Shown: positions 1-6,581, numbered from the stretch's first letter. The stretch: 9,785 nucleotides of DNA from Anaerolineae bacterium (GCA_016213455.1 JACRAG010000075.1:1-9785), one strand, 5' to 3'. Program-made: numbers and translations. Notes: generated by a model not told the origin, from the letters alone.

Positions 1-270
1 CGGTGGCTTCGCATAGATGACTATGGATTCTGCCGTGTTCCCCATCGGAGGGTGCGGCGAACTGCTTTACGACCAGCAGGCAGCCTTCGCTGGTGGGGCA
101 AGCCATGACTTGCCGAACCGCTCGGGTAACTTGCAGCAGACCCTGTGCGCAAGGTAATCCTCTTGGATAAATTAGGATATAATTTCAGTACGGACTGCAG
201 CCCGCAGTTTTGCATGGGTTTGAGACCCGGCAGAGCGGTGGGGTGCTTCCGGAATTGTTCTGGAGGCTGC
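1..270. other. Non-coding left edge, dense in hairpins, unassigned
   Basis: I see no convincing protein in these bases: the open frames are short and resemble nothing I know. Bases 12-153 are unusually rich in short perfect stems: CATAG 12-16 with 21-25, GCCG 32-35 with CGGC 55-58, CTGCT 62-66 with 75-79, CAGC 81-84 with 89-92, GGCAAG 97-102 with 109-114, and CTTGC 130-134 with 149-153, the last extended inward by GCA/TGC past one bulged base. This could be part of a structured RNA that starts outside the window, on either strand. I could not match it to RNase P RNA, tmRNA, SRP RNA or a known riboswitch. The rest (about 154-270) is a promoter-like stretch and leader for the next gene. Confidence 0.35.
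155..183 (+). promoter_or_regulatory. Possible promoter for the hydrolase operon
   Basis: A perfect -10 hexamer TATAAT lies at 178-183 in an AT-rich patch. The -35 position at 17-base spacing (155-160, TAATCC) is poor, and there is no TG extension. Transcription would start near 190 and give an untranslated leader of about 80 bases before the start at 271. The strong -10 and the placement are in favour; the missing -35 keeps this tentative. Confidence 0.35.
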
Positions 271-918
271 ATGGAAATTACCTGGTACGGTCATTCTTGC
301 TTTCGCATGGTAGAACGGGGTATGGCATCGGTGGTGACGGATCCTTTCGACCACCGTGTGGCGGGCTATTCGGCGCTGAAGCTGCGCGCGGATATCGTCA
401 CCGTCAGTCATGACGACCCCTCGCATAATTATATCGAAGGCGTTAAAGGCGTTGAACACATCATCACCGGGCCGGGTGAGTTTGAAATTGGCGGCGTTTT
501 TGTCACCGGAATTCAAACCAATCACCGCACGGGGAAGGAAGATACCCCGCGCAATACGCTGTATGTGATCGACTATAACGGCATCACCGTGGCGCACCTG
601 GGTGATCTCAGCCATGTGCCCACGCAGGGTGAGGTTGAGGCGCTGGGCAGTGTGCATGTGGCGCTGGTTCCCGTGGGAGACGGGTCAAGCTTGAATGCGG
701 CCAAGGCTGCCGAAGTGATCAGCCTGATCGAGCCCAATTATGTCATTCCGATGCACTATCAGACCCCCGATGGGCTTTTGAAGCTGGATCCAATCAGCAA
801 GTTCTTGAAGGAGATGGGTTTATCCGAGGTTGAAACGCAGCCTTCTTTAAAAATTACCAGTACAAGCGGCATGCCCGAAAACACCCGGGTGCTTATCCTG
901 GATTACCAGCACGGTTAA
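271..918 (+). CDS. Metallo-beta-lactamase-fold metal-dependent hydrolase (Lactamase_B_3 / UPF0173-like)
   Basis: A 215-residue protein of the small cytoplasmic MBL-fold hydrolase group related to UPF0173 proteins. Visible marks are the start MEITWYGHSCF (strand 1 with the WxGHS motif), TDPF at 23-26, a metal-site loop VSHDDPSHN at 45-53, the HLGDLSH motif at 109-115 and IPMH at 159-162. The loop is degenerate: canonical HxHxDH reads H47-D-D49-P-S51-H52, so the second His and the Asp are replaced. Metal binding may be altered and the substrate is unknown. I chose ATG 271 because TGGAGG lies at 261-266, just upstream, and the protein then begins at the conserved first strand; an upstream in-frame start at 145 would add 42 residues unlike the family. 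It is the first gene of the + strand run, 10 bases before the next. Confidence 0.85.
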   Translation: MEITWYGHSCFRMVERGMASVVTDPFDHRVAGYSALKLRADIVTVSHDDPSHNYIEGVKGVEHIITGPGEFEIGGVFVTGIQTNHRTGKEDTPRNTLYVIDYNGITVAHLGDLSHVPTQGEVEALGSVHVALVPVGDGSSLNAAKAAEVISLIEPNYVIPMHYQTPDGLLKLDPISKFLKEMGLSEVETQPSLKITSTSGMPENTRVLILDYQHG

Positions 919-928
919 GGAGCGCTGG

Positions 929-1231
929 ATGGCTTACAAATTGATTATGACCTGGGATATTCTTCCAGAGCGCGAGCAGGAATATTTTGAATTTGTCGTG
1001 CGCGAATTCATTCCTGGTGTGCAGCGCCTGGGCCTGGAATTGACGGACGCCTGGGCTACCATCTATGGTACGCGCCCGCAGATCATGGTCGGGGCCACCC
1101 TGCCATCCATGCCGCGCGTTCAGCGCGTTTTACAATCGGATGATTGGAAAACCCTCTACGATCAGCTGCAAGATTATGTTCACAACTACTCACAGAAAGT
1201 GGTTGAATCGCAGGGGGGCTTTCAGTTCTAG
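929..1231 (+). CDS. Conserved-looking 100-residue protein of unknown function
   Basis: I do not recognise this protein. It begins MAYKLIMTWDILPERE and alternates predicted strands and helices: a strand at 3-10, a helix rich in Glu and Phe at 14-33, strands around 42-55, and a long C-terminal helix at about 72-93. Size and pattern resemble a ferredoxin-like alpha+beta dimeric fold (as in NIPSNAP or ABM-type proteins), but this is inference from pattern only. There is no signal peptide or membrane segment. AAGGAG at 917-922 sits six bases before the ATG and overlaps the hydrolase stop codon, so the two genes are probably co-translated. The stop codon TAG (1229-1231) lies inside the left arm of the inverted repeat that follows. 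Confidence 0.8.
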   Translation: MAYKLIMTWDILPEREQEYFEFVVREFIPGVQRLGLELTDAWATIYGTRPQIMVGATLPSMPRVQRVLQSDDWKTLYDQLQDYVHNYSQKVVESQGGFQF

Positions 1232-1323
1232 TACCTGTTCCATTTGATGAATGCGATTAAATGAACCTTCATTCTTTGCCTCTGTTCCGTATCCATCAAA
1301 TAACCAATGTACGGGTACTAGAA
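1226..1323 (+). repeat. 98-base imperfect inverted repeat before mutY
   Basis: The outer arms TTCTAGTACCTGT (1226-1238) and ACGGGTACTAGAA (1311-1323) pair over 13 positions with one G-T wobble. A second block, 1243-1255 with 1288-1300, pairs over 13 positions with one mismatch and one wobble. A small inner hairpin (AATGA/TCATT, about 1259-1272) lies at the top. The element fills the gap between two same-strand genes, includes the upstream stop codon and reaches the weak mutY ribosome-binding site. It has no T-tract, so it is not a classical terminator. It may be a folded mRNA spacer that controls mutY translation or RNA processing, or a small palindromic repeat. Confidence 0.7.
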
Positions 1324-1327
1324 GACC

Positions 1328-2407
1328 ATGTGGAGTGAGGTGTCCCGCCGGTTATTAGCCTGGTATGGGGAGACTGCCCGCAGTCTGCCCTGGCGGGGAA
1401 TTCATGATGCTTATTCAATTTGGGTCTCGGAGATCATGCTCCAGCAGACTCGGGTTGAGACGGTGATCCCGTATTTCCACCGTTGGATGAATCGATTTCC
1501 GACCCTTCCGTCTCTGGCTGAAGCCTCCCAAGAGGATGTGCTGCGCCTGTGGGAAGGGTTGGGTTATTACAGCCGCGCGATGAATTTGCACCGCGCGGCT
1601 CGTGCTGTCATGGCGGAGCACGGCGGGGTGATCCCTGCGGATGTGGTCGCGCTGCGCGCGCTGCCAGGCGTGGGTGAATACACCGCGGCGGCGATCGCTT
1701 CGATCGCTTTTGGCGCCGATCTTCCAGCGATCGACGGCAACCTGCGCCGTGTGTTATCCCGCGTATTCGATGTGAGCTTGCCGGTGCGTTCTCCCGAGGG
1801 GGAGCGCAGGCTGCTGGAGCTGGCCCAGGAGCATTTGCCGGCGGGATTGGCGGGCGATTACAACCAGGCCTGGATGGACCTGGGCGCGACCATTTGCCTG
1901 CCCAAGAAGCCGGCTTGCCTGATTTGCCCGTTGAGCGAGGTGTGCCTGGCGCGCCAGCACGGTACGCAAGCTGACCGGCCTGTTCTACCGCCGAAAAAGG
2001 CTGTGCCGCACATCACCGTTGCCGCGGCTGTCATCGATCGCGACGGGAAGGTTTTGCTGGCGCGCAGACCGCCCAACGGCTTGTTGGGAGGGTTGTGGGA
2101 ATTTCCGGGCGGTAAACAGGAACCTGGCGAGGCGTTGCCAGATACTCTGCGCCGGGAGATTCGCGAAGAGCTGGATTACGACATCCAGGTGGGCAGCCCC
2201 ATCGGCGTTTATCAACATGCTTTCACGCACTTTAAGGTCACCCTGCATGCCTTTGATTGCCGGCCCGGCGAAGGAGAGCCGAAGGCGCTAGAAGCTTCGG
2301 CTTTGAGTTGGGCGGCGCTGCAGGAACTGGACGGCTACCCAATGGGTAAAATTGACCGGATGATTTCCAGAGATTTGCAGGCGAGGGCCAATGGCGCCGG
2401 AGATTGA
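1328..2407 (+). CDS. mutY: Adenine DNA glycosylase MutY with Nudix-like C-terminal domain
   Basis: MutY removes adenine mispaired with 8-oxoguanine, the first step of base excision repair for oxidised guanine. The 359 residues are full length. Seen in order: SEIMLQQT at 34-41 with catalytic Glu35; the helix-hairpin-helix LPGVGEYTAAAIASIAFG at 112-129; DGN with catalytic Asp136; and the iron-sulfur cluster cysteines C190-x6-C197-x2-C200-x5-C206. The C-terminal domain (from about 228) carries a nearly complete Nudix box at 262-283 (G-x5-E-x7-RE-x2-EE, with only the late Gly changed to Asp), more like MutT than most MutY proteins. FTH at 299-301 matches the F-S/T-H loop that reads 8-oxoG in MutY. 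ATG 1328 follows a weak AGAAGA. It overlaps pcm by 17 bases, so the two are probably translationally coupled. Confidence 0.95.
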   Translation: MWSEVSRRLLAWYGETARSLPWRGIHDAYSIWVSEIMLQQTRVETVIPYFHRWMNRFPTLPSLAEASQEDVLRLWEGLGYYSRAMNLHRAARAVMAEHGGVIPADVVALRALPGVGEYTAAAIASIAFGADLPAIDGNLRRVLSRVFDVSLPVRSPEGERRLLELAQEHLPAGLAGDYNQAWMDLGATICLPKKPACLICPLSEVCLARQHGTQADRPVLPPKKAVPHITVAAAVIDRDGKVLLARRPPNGLLGGLWEFPGGKQEPGEALPDTLRREIREELDYDIQVGSPIGVYQHAFTHFKVTLHAFDCRPGEGEPKALEASALSWAALQELDGYPMGKIDRMISRDLQARANGAGD

Positions 2408-3068
2408 TTGGGAATCACTGCGCGAGTCGATGGTGCGCAACCAGATTGAGCGGCGCGGTCTGACTGAAGAGCGCCTGCTGCGCGCGCTGCGAACCATTCC
2501 GCGCCACCTGTTTGTGCCGATGGAGGAGCGCTACCGGGCCTATATTGATGGTCCGTTGCCGATTGGGGGTGGGCAAACCATCTCCCAACCCTATATTGTG
2601 GCGGTGATGACCAGTTTGCTGGTGCTGCAGGGCGATGGAAACGTGCTGGAGATCGGCACCGGATCAGGCTACCAGGCTGCCATTTTGGCTTGTATGACAA
2701 AACAGGTTTATTCGGTGGAACGCGATGCTGAACTGGCGGCACGCGCCCATGAAGTGTTGTGCAGGCTTGGATTGTTCAATGTGACCATCAAAACGGGCGA
2801 TGGTTCGGAAGGCTGGCCTGAACATGCCCCGTATGACGGCATCCTGGTCACCGCGGCTGCTCCCTCCGTGCCGCCCAACCTGCTGCAGCAGCTGGCGGAT
2901 GGCGGGCGCCTGGTGGCGCCGGTGGGTGGACAGGAAGGGCAGGATCTGCAGGTGTGGCGGCGTTCTGGTGAGATGATGGCGTTCGAGTCGATCTTCCCGG
3001 TTTCGTTTGTCCCGCTGCGCGGCAAGGCCGGTTGGTCCGAAGAGGATTGGTTGCCGAAACACGAGTAA
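2391..3068 (+). CDS. pcm: Protein-L-isoaspartate O-methyltransferase
   Basis: Uses S-adenosylmethionine to methylate the alpha-carboxyl of isoaspartyl residues, starting repair of damaged cytoplasmic proteins. The 225 residues match the usual bacterial length. Motifs: MVRNQIERRG at 14-23, the family mark IPRHLFVP at 36-43, GGGQTISQPYIVA at 59-71, SAM-binding motif I VLEIGTGSGYQAA at 85-97, an acidic SAM-contact region YSVERD at 107-112, DGILVTAAAP at 149-158, GGRLVAPVG at 171-179, and the typical C-terminal FVPLRG at 206-211. GAGGG at 2383-2387 serves the ATG at 2391, inside the end of mutY. It is the last gene of the + strand run and is followed directly by a terminator. Confidence 0.96.
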   Translation: MAPEIDWESLRESMVRNQIERRGLTEERLLRALRTIPRHLFVPMEERYRAYIDGPLPIGGGQTISQPYIVAVMTSLLVLQGDGNVLEIGTGSGYQAAILACMTKQVYSVERDAELAARAHEVLCRLGLFNVTIKTGDGSEGWPEHAPYDGILVTAAAPSVPPNLLQQLADGGRLVAPVGGQEGQDLQVWRRSGEMMAFESIFPVSFVPLRGKAGWSEEDWLPKHE

Positions 3069-3071
3069 AGC

Positions 3072-3105
3072 AAAACAGAGCGGTCATGCGGCCGCTCTGT
3101 TTTTA
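3072..3105. terminator. Bidirectional intrinsic terminator between pcm and RNase J
   Basis: A perfect 12-bp stem pairs AAAACAGAGCGG (3072-3083) with CCGCTCTGTTTT (3092-3103), with an 8-base loop. The + strand has a T-tract after the stem and the - strand reads T-rich on the other side, so the same hairpin can end transcription of pcm and of the convergent RNase J gene. It sits 3 bases after the pcm stop and 14 bases from the RNase J stop. Confidence 0.92.
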
Positions 3106-3119
3106 TATTTTGGTTCTGG

Positions 3120-4766
3120 TTAGATCGCGCGGTTGATGTTGACGAACACCATCGGGCGCCGGCGGGTTTCGCCATAAATAAACTCGCGCACGCGGTCTTC
3201 TACCACCCTGCGCACATTTCCGTTGGCACGGCTGGCGCTTTGGATGATCTCGCGGCGGGCATTGTTGAGCAGTTCGTCGCCTTCGCGCGGCAGGATAAAT
3301 CCGCGGGTGACAATTTCTGGTTCATAGACCACCGCGTTAAATTCGCGCGACATGGTCAGGTTGACCATCACCACGCCGTCACGCGAAAGCGCTTCACGCT
3401 CACGCATCACTTCAGGGTCCACATCGCCCACACCCGAGCCGTCCACAAATACGTATTGGGCCGGGGTGCGCTCGTCGCTGATGCGCATCTCGCCGTCCAC
3501 GAACTCGATAATCTGGCCGTTTTCGATCACCTGGATGTTCTCGGCAGCGATGCCGATTTCCTGGGCCAGGCGGGCATGCCGTTTGAGCTGGCGCAGCTCA
3601 CCGTGAATGGGGATGAAATACCGCGGGCGGGTGAGGTGCAGGAGCAGTTTCATCTCCTCCTGGCTGGCATGTCCGGAGACATGCACCGGGGCGATGGATT
3701 CATAGATCACATCCGCGCCCTGCTGGAACAGGCGGTTGACCACGCGGTACACATTCTCTTCATTACCCGGAATGGGGTGAGAGGAGAGCACCACCGTGTC
3801 GCCGGCTTCGATGTCGAACAGGCGGTTGGTCCCGGTTGAAAGGCGCCCCAGGATGCTGGTCGGCTCGCCCTGCGAACCGGTGCACATGATGACCACCTGA
3901 TCGTCCGGCATGTTGAGAGCCTGGTCGATGGGGACCAGCAGTGTATCGGGGATCTCCAGATAGCCCAGTTTGCGGGCCATCTTCATGTTGTCGATCATGC
4001 TGGAACCCACAAAAGCGAGTTTGCGGTTGTGTCGTTCGGCGGCGTTGGCCACCTGCTGCATGCGCGAGATGAGCGAGGCAAAGGAGGCGATGATGATGCG
4101 CCCGGGGGCCTTGCTGAAGACGTTTTCAAAAGCTGCTTCCACCACCTTTTCCGAAGGCGTCCAACCGGGGCGCTCGGCATTGGTGGAGTCAGCCAGCAGT
4201 GCCAGCACGCCTTGCTGGCTGTAACCTGCCAGGCGGTTGTAATCGCTGGGTTTGCCATCTACGGGGGTGTGGTCAAACTTGTAGTCGCCAGAATGGACGA
4301 TCAAGCCGGCGGGTGTATGAATGCCCAGCCCGACGCCGTCCGGGATGGAATGGCAGACGTGATAGAACTCGACCTTGAAGGGGCCGATTTCCACGGTTTC
4401 GCCGGCCTGCACAGTGCGCAGATCGGCTTTGGCGCCCAACCCATTGCGCCCAAGCTTTACTTCCAGCAGGCCGCGGGTGAGGGGGGTGGCGAAAATCGGC
4501 GCCTGCACCTCGTTGAGCAGGTGATGGATGGCGCCGATGTGGTCTTCGTGACCATGGGTGATGACGATACCGCGCACCTGGCTGCGGTGCTGGGTCAGGT
4601 AGGTCAGGTCGGGGATGATATAGTCAATCCCGAGCATGTCGTTTTCGGGGAACATCAGACCGGCGTCCACGACGAGGATCTCCCCATCGTACTCGTACAC
4701 CATCATGTTCCGCCCGACTTCGCCCAGACCTCCCAGGGGAATGATACGTAAAATATTCGATTGCAT
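3120..4766 (-). CDS. rnj: Ribonuclease J
   Basis: A beta-CASP metallo-beta-lactamase ribonuclease for mRNA decay and rRNA maturation, with 5'-to-3' exonuclease and endonuclease activities known for the family. Its 548 residues are normal length. Motifs: PLGGLGEVGRNM at 10-21; the two-zinc site HGHEDH at 71-76; H139 in CHSIPD; D161 in SGDYKFD; the beta-CASP region with LADSTNAERPG at 191-201, IASFAS at 226-231 and CTGSQGEP at 295-302; VSGHAS at 363-368 and PIHGE at 386-390. The C-terminal domain (about 450-548) ends in RRRPMVFVNI, as in RNase J. ATG 4766 has GAGG (plus-strand 4774-4777) 7 bases upstream. Its leader carries a promoter and an intrinsic terminator (see those entries), suggesting attenuation or autoregulation. 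Confidence 0.96.
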   Translation of the reverse strand: MQSNILRIIPLGGLGEVGRNMMVYEYDGEILVVDAGLMFPENDMLGIDYIIPDLTYLTQHRSQVRGIVITHGHEDHIGAIHHLLNEVQAPIFATPLTRGLLEVKLGRNGLGAKADLRTVQAGETVEIGPFKVEFYHVCHSIPDGVGLGIHTPAGLIVHSGDYKFDHTPVDGKPSDYNRLAGYSQQGVLALLADSTNAERPGWTPSEKVVEAAFENVFSKAPGRIIIASFASLISRMQQVANAAERHNRKLAFVGSSMIDNMKMARKLGYLEIPDTLLVPIDQALNMPDDQVVIMCTGSQGEPTSILGRLSTGTNRLFDIEAGDTVVLSSHPIPGNEENVYRVVNRLFQQGADVIYESIAPVHVSGHASQEEMKLLLHLTRPRYFIPIHGELRQLKRHARLAQEIGIAAENIQVIENGQIIEFVDGEMRISDERTPAQYVFVDGSGVGDVDPEVMREREALSRDGVVMVNLTMSREFNAVVYEPEIVTRGFILPREGDELLNNARREIIQSASRANGNVRRVVEDRVREFIYGETRRRPMVFVNINRAI

Positions 4767-4785
4767 TAATAAACCTCATACACAA

Positions 4786-4800
4786 CGGAGCTGCGCTCCG
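4786..4800 (-). promoter_or_regulatory. Short hairpin just upstream of the RNase J ribosome-binding site
   Basis: CGGAGC at 4786-4791 pairs with GCTCCG at 4795-4800 around a three-base loop, 8 bases from the RNase J Shine-Dalgarno sequence. It lies between the leader terminator and the start codon. It could protect the 5' end of processed RNase J mRNA or influence initiation; the sequence shows only the hairpin. Confidence 0.4.
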
Positions 4801-4808
4801 CAAAGATC

Positions 4809-4848
4809 AAAAGAAAAAGGCCCTGGCAATTGGTCAAGCCAGGGCTTT
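4809..4848 (-). terminator. rnj: Intrinsic terminator inside the RNase J leader
   Basis: GCCCTGGC (4820-4827) pairs perfectly with GCCAGGGC (4838-4845), and the stem is extended by a wobble and two A-T pairs. Read on the - strand, it is followed by TTTTTCTTTT (4818 down to 4809); on the + strand the T-tract is only three bases, so it works for - strand transcripts. It lies after the dnaA terminator and before the RNase J start, so it ends a short transcript from the promoter at 4913-4941 rather than the dnaA message. Confidence 0.8.
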
Positions 4849-4906
4849 CAGTCCCAGAAAATAATCCAAAACCTCGGTTTCAGATCACCGGTTACCCGGC
4901 CTTACG
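4809..4906 (-). ncRNA. Putative attenuated leader or small RNA upstream of RNase J
   Basis: A transcript from the promoter at 4913-4941 would start near 4906 and end at the terminator near 4809, giving about 98 bases. It contains small stems near its 5' end (CCGG with CCGG around GTAA; AAACC with GGTTT). AAGGCC near the 5' end could pair with GGCCTT in the terminator's right arm and so act as an antiterminator; that pairing is inference. I do not recognise a known riboswitch class. It may be the RNase J 5' leader under read-through control, or an independent small RNA. Confidence 0.5.
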
Positions 4907-4912
4907 CAGCGG

Positions 4913-4941
4913 ATTTTAACACATCGCACAAGAAAAGTCAA
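4913..4941 (-). promoter_or_regulatory. Near-consensus promoter of the RNase J leader
   Basis: Read on the - strand, the -35 is TTGACT (plus-strand 4936-4941) and the -10 is TAAAAT (4913-4918), with exactly 17 bases between. Each hexamer has one mismatch to the sigma-70 consensus. Expected start is near 4906, giving a leader of about 140 bases to the RNase J ATG. A second copy of TTTGACT lies 12 bases upstream, out of register for this -10. Confidence 0.75.
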
Positions 4942-5031
4942 AGAAGCAGTCAAATGTATAGGGTGTCTGACAGTGGGCTGCCGTTACAACCCGGAAACCG
5001 GGCGGTTGGGCGCAATTATCACGGCGGCGAA

Positions 5032-5073
5032 TAAAAAAAGCCCCGCCGAGGTTGGTTTACCTGGCAGGGCCTT
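5032..5073 (-). terminator. dnaA: Intrinsic terminator of dnaA
   Basis: On the - strand GCCCTGCC (5070 down to 5063) pairs with GGCGGGGC (5047 down to 5040) through seven Watson-Crick pairs and one U-G wobble, continued by three inner pairs, then a run of seven T (5039-5033). The wobble is a C-A mismatch on the + strand, so this hairpin is built for - strand RNA. It begins 12 bases after the dnaA stop and separates dnaA from the RNase J leader. Confidence 0.88.
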
Positions 5074-5082
5074 CTGTTTTCT

Positions 5083-6429
5083 TCACATGCCAACTGACGC
5101 TCGTCCGTAAAGCCTTTCACGAATGGCGATGAGCTGGCGGCGCAGGCGGTCATCCCGTTCGATCATGTCGGCGACTTTTTCGCATGCGTACATCACGGTG
5201 GTGTGGTCGCGACCCCCCAGGGCTTCACCGATTTGCGGCAGCGATGCGTTGACTTCTTCGCGCATCAGGTACATGGCGACCTGGCGGGGCAGGGCCACGT
5301 CGCGGGTGCGGCTGCGCCCGGTCAGGTCATCGGCTGAAACGCCGAAAACACTGGCGACAGCGTCGATGACCTGCACGGTCTCCAGGTTGCTGCGCTGCGG
5401 CAGCAGGTCAGCCAGGGCGGTTTGCACCAACTGCGTGGTGAGCGGCATGCCCGAGAGATCAGCAAAAGCCAGCACACGCGTCAGCGCGCCTTCCAGCTCG
5501 CGGATGTTTGACTGCACCAGCCGGGCGATGGTCTCCAGGATTGGCGCGGGAACCTGTTTGTTGTTGCGTTCTGCCTTGGAGCGCAGGATAGCGATACGCG
5601 TCTCGATGTCGGGCGGCTGAATGTCGGCGGTCAGCCCCCACTCAAAGCGCGAGCGCAGGCGCTCTTCCAGGGTCACCATTGCCTTGGGCGGGCGGTCGGA
5701 GGAAAGCACGATCTGTTTCAATTGGCCGTGCAGGGTGTTGAAGGTGTGGAAGAATTCTTCCTGAGTGGATTCCTTGCCGGCGATGAACTGGATGTCGTCG
5801 ATCAGCAGGACGTCGATACTGCGGTAGCGCTCGCGGAAGGCGGGCGTGTTGTGCGTGCGAATGGCATTGATCAGGTCGTTGGTGAATTCTTCCGAAGAGA
5901 CATACAACACCTGCAGTCCTTTGGCATGGGCGGCGTTGCCAATGGCATGCAGCAGGTGAGTCTTGCCCAACCCGACGCCGCCGTACAGGAAGAGCGGGTT
6001 GTAGGAATTGGCGGGATTGTCGGCGACTGCGCCGCAGGCGGCGTGTGCCAGGCGGTTGCTGGCGCCCACCACAAAATTGTCGAAGGTGTAGCGCGGGTTG
6101 ATGGTGTAATTGGCGATGCGCGGCGCGCCGGCGGGTGTGGCGGCCGTGGTATGCTGGCTTTCGCTTTCGGCTTCTTCGCTTTCACGATGATACACCACAA
6201 AACGTACCGTTTGAGGGGATCCCATGTGACCGGTCAACAAGCGGGAGACGGTGCTGGTCAAACGGCTGTCCAACCAGTCGCGGGCATAGGCGTTCTGGAC
6301 ACCGATGGTAAAGAGACCATCGTTATACTCGACCAACTGGGTGTCACGCACCCAGGTTTCATAATTGGCTTTGGCCATGTCCATCTGCAATTGACCGAGG
6401 GTCGCCTGCCATGCTTGTTGTGAATTCAT
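5083..6429 (-). CDS. dnaA: Chromosomal replication initiator DnaA
   Basis: An AAA+ ATPase that binds DnaA boxes at the origin and opens the duplex. The 448 residues are full length. In order (numbering from an upstream TTG, one more than from the ATG): domain I with WVRDTQLV at 27-34; a short variable linker rich in Glu, Ser and Ala at about 84-105; start of domain III NPRYTFDNFVVGASNRLAHAA at 112-132; Walker A GGVGLGKTH at 151-159; Walker B LLIDDIQF at 209-216; sensor I LSSDRPP at 243-249; the sensor II region NIRELEGAL at 309-317; and domain IV with TGRSRTRDVALPRQVAMYL at 371-389 and the DnaA-box signature GRDHTTVMYA at 407-416. I place the start at ATG 6429: GGAGG (plus-strand 6438-6442) is 8 bases upstream. 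TTG 6432 is possible but less likely. A long structured leader precedes it. Confidence 0.97.
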   Translation of the reverse strand: MNSQQAWQATLGQLQMDMAKANYETWVRDTQLVEYNDGLFTIGVQNAYARDWLDSRLTSTVSRLLTGHMGSPQTVRFVVYHRESEEAESESQHTTAATPAGAPRIANYTINPRYTFDNFVVGASNRLAHAACGAVADNPANSYNPLFLYGGVGLGKTHLLHAIGNAAHAKGLQVLYVSSEEFTNDLINAIRTHNTPAFRERYRSIDVLLIDDIQFIAGKESTQEEFFHTFNTLHGQLKQIVLSSDRPPKAMVTLEERLRSRFEWGLTADIQPPDIETRIAILRSKAERNNKQVPAPILETIARLVQSNIRELEGALTRVLAFADLSGMPLTTQLVQTALADLLPQRSNLETVQVIDAVASVFGVSADDLTGRSRTRDVALPRQVAMYLMREEVNASLPQIGEALGGRDHTTVMYACEKVADMIERDDRLRRQLIAIRERLYGRASVGM

Positions 6430-6478
6430 CAATACCGCCTCCGATACGAAATTCCCCTATGCAAGCAACGTTTCACCG

Positions 6479-6508
6479 ACAAAAAAAGGGCAGGTTCCCT
6501 TTTTTTGT
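6479..6508 (-). terminator. Terminator-like hairpin in the dnaA leader
   Basis: ACAAAAAAAGGG (6479-6490) pairs over 12 perfect positions with CCCTTTTTTTGT (6497-6508) around a six-base loop. On the dnaA strand this puts three G-C pairs before a run of seven T, the shape of an intrinsic terminator, though with a short GC core. It is nearly symmetrical and could also act on the + strand. It lies about 50 bases before the dnaA start and four bases after the three-way-junction element, so it may be an attenuator for dnaA. Alternatively it may act as DNA structure. Confidence 0.5.
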
Positions 6509-6581
6509 GATCCCTTTGTCCGAGGCTGCGAAAACAAGGCGCAGAAACCCGCTGCAGTGGTTGCAGCGGGAACAAAGGACC
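6509..6581 (-). ncRNA. Putative three-way-junction RNA element in the dnaA leader
   Basis: Three stems can form together. P1: CCTTTGT 6513-6519 with ACAAAGG 6572-6578. P2: CCCGCTGCA 6548-6556 with TGCAGCGGG 6562-6570 (nine perfect pairs, five-base loop). P3: CTGCG 6526-6530 with CGCAG 6540-6544. Junction strands are 6, 3 and 1 bases. On the - strand this compact fold comes directly before a terminator-like hairpin and then the dnaA start, the layout of a riboswitch or attenuator. I do not recognise a known class. The stems are direct observations; the fold and its role are inference. Confidence 0.4.

Noticed and set aside
1..160. RNase P RNA, because TAGATGA near 14-20 resembles part of its 3' conserved region
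   Set aside because: The required downstream ACAGAAnCCGGCUUA-type string is absent on the + strand, and the - strand lacks GAGGAAAGUCC. The resemblance is too short to support the call.
145..270. N-terminal extension of the MBL hydrolase from an upstream start
   Set aside because: The added 42 residues do not resemble the family, contain the -10 promoter element, and ATG 271 has its own ribosome-binding site at the conserved first strand.
21..272. Open frame of 83 residues on the - strand at the left edge
   Set aside because: Low-complexity, Arg- and Pro-rich translation with no recognisable motif, overlapping a hairpin-rich stretch and the promoter of the hydrolase; probably chance.
1277..1305. 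Possible promoter for mutY (TTGCCT with a weak AATAAC)
   Set aside because: The -10 matches poorly and the bases are better explained as part of the inverted repeat; mutY is likely read from the upstream genes.
4029..4751. 240-residue open frame on the + strand
   Set aside because: Antisense shadow of RNase J; the real gene on the - strand has all its catalytic motifs.
6430..6432. TTG as the dnaA start codon
   Set aside because: ATG follows directly at 6429 with GGAGG at a better spacing (8 rather than 5 bases), so the ATG is preferred.
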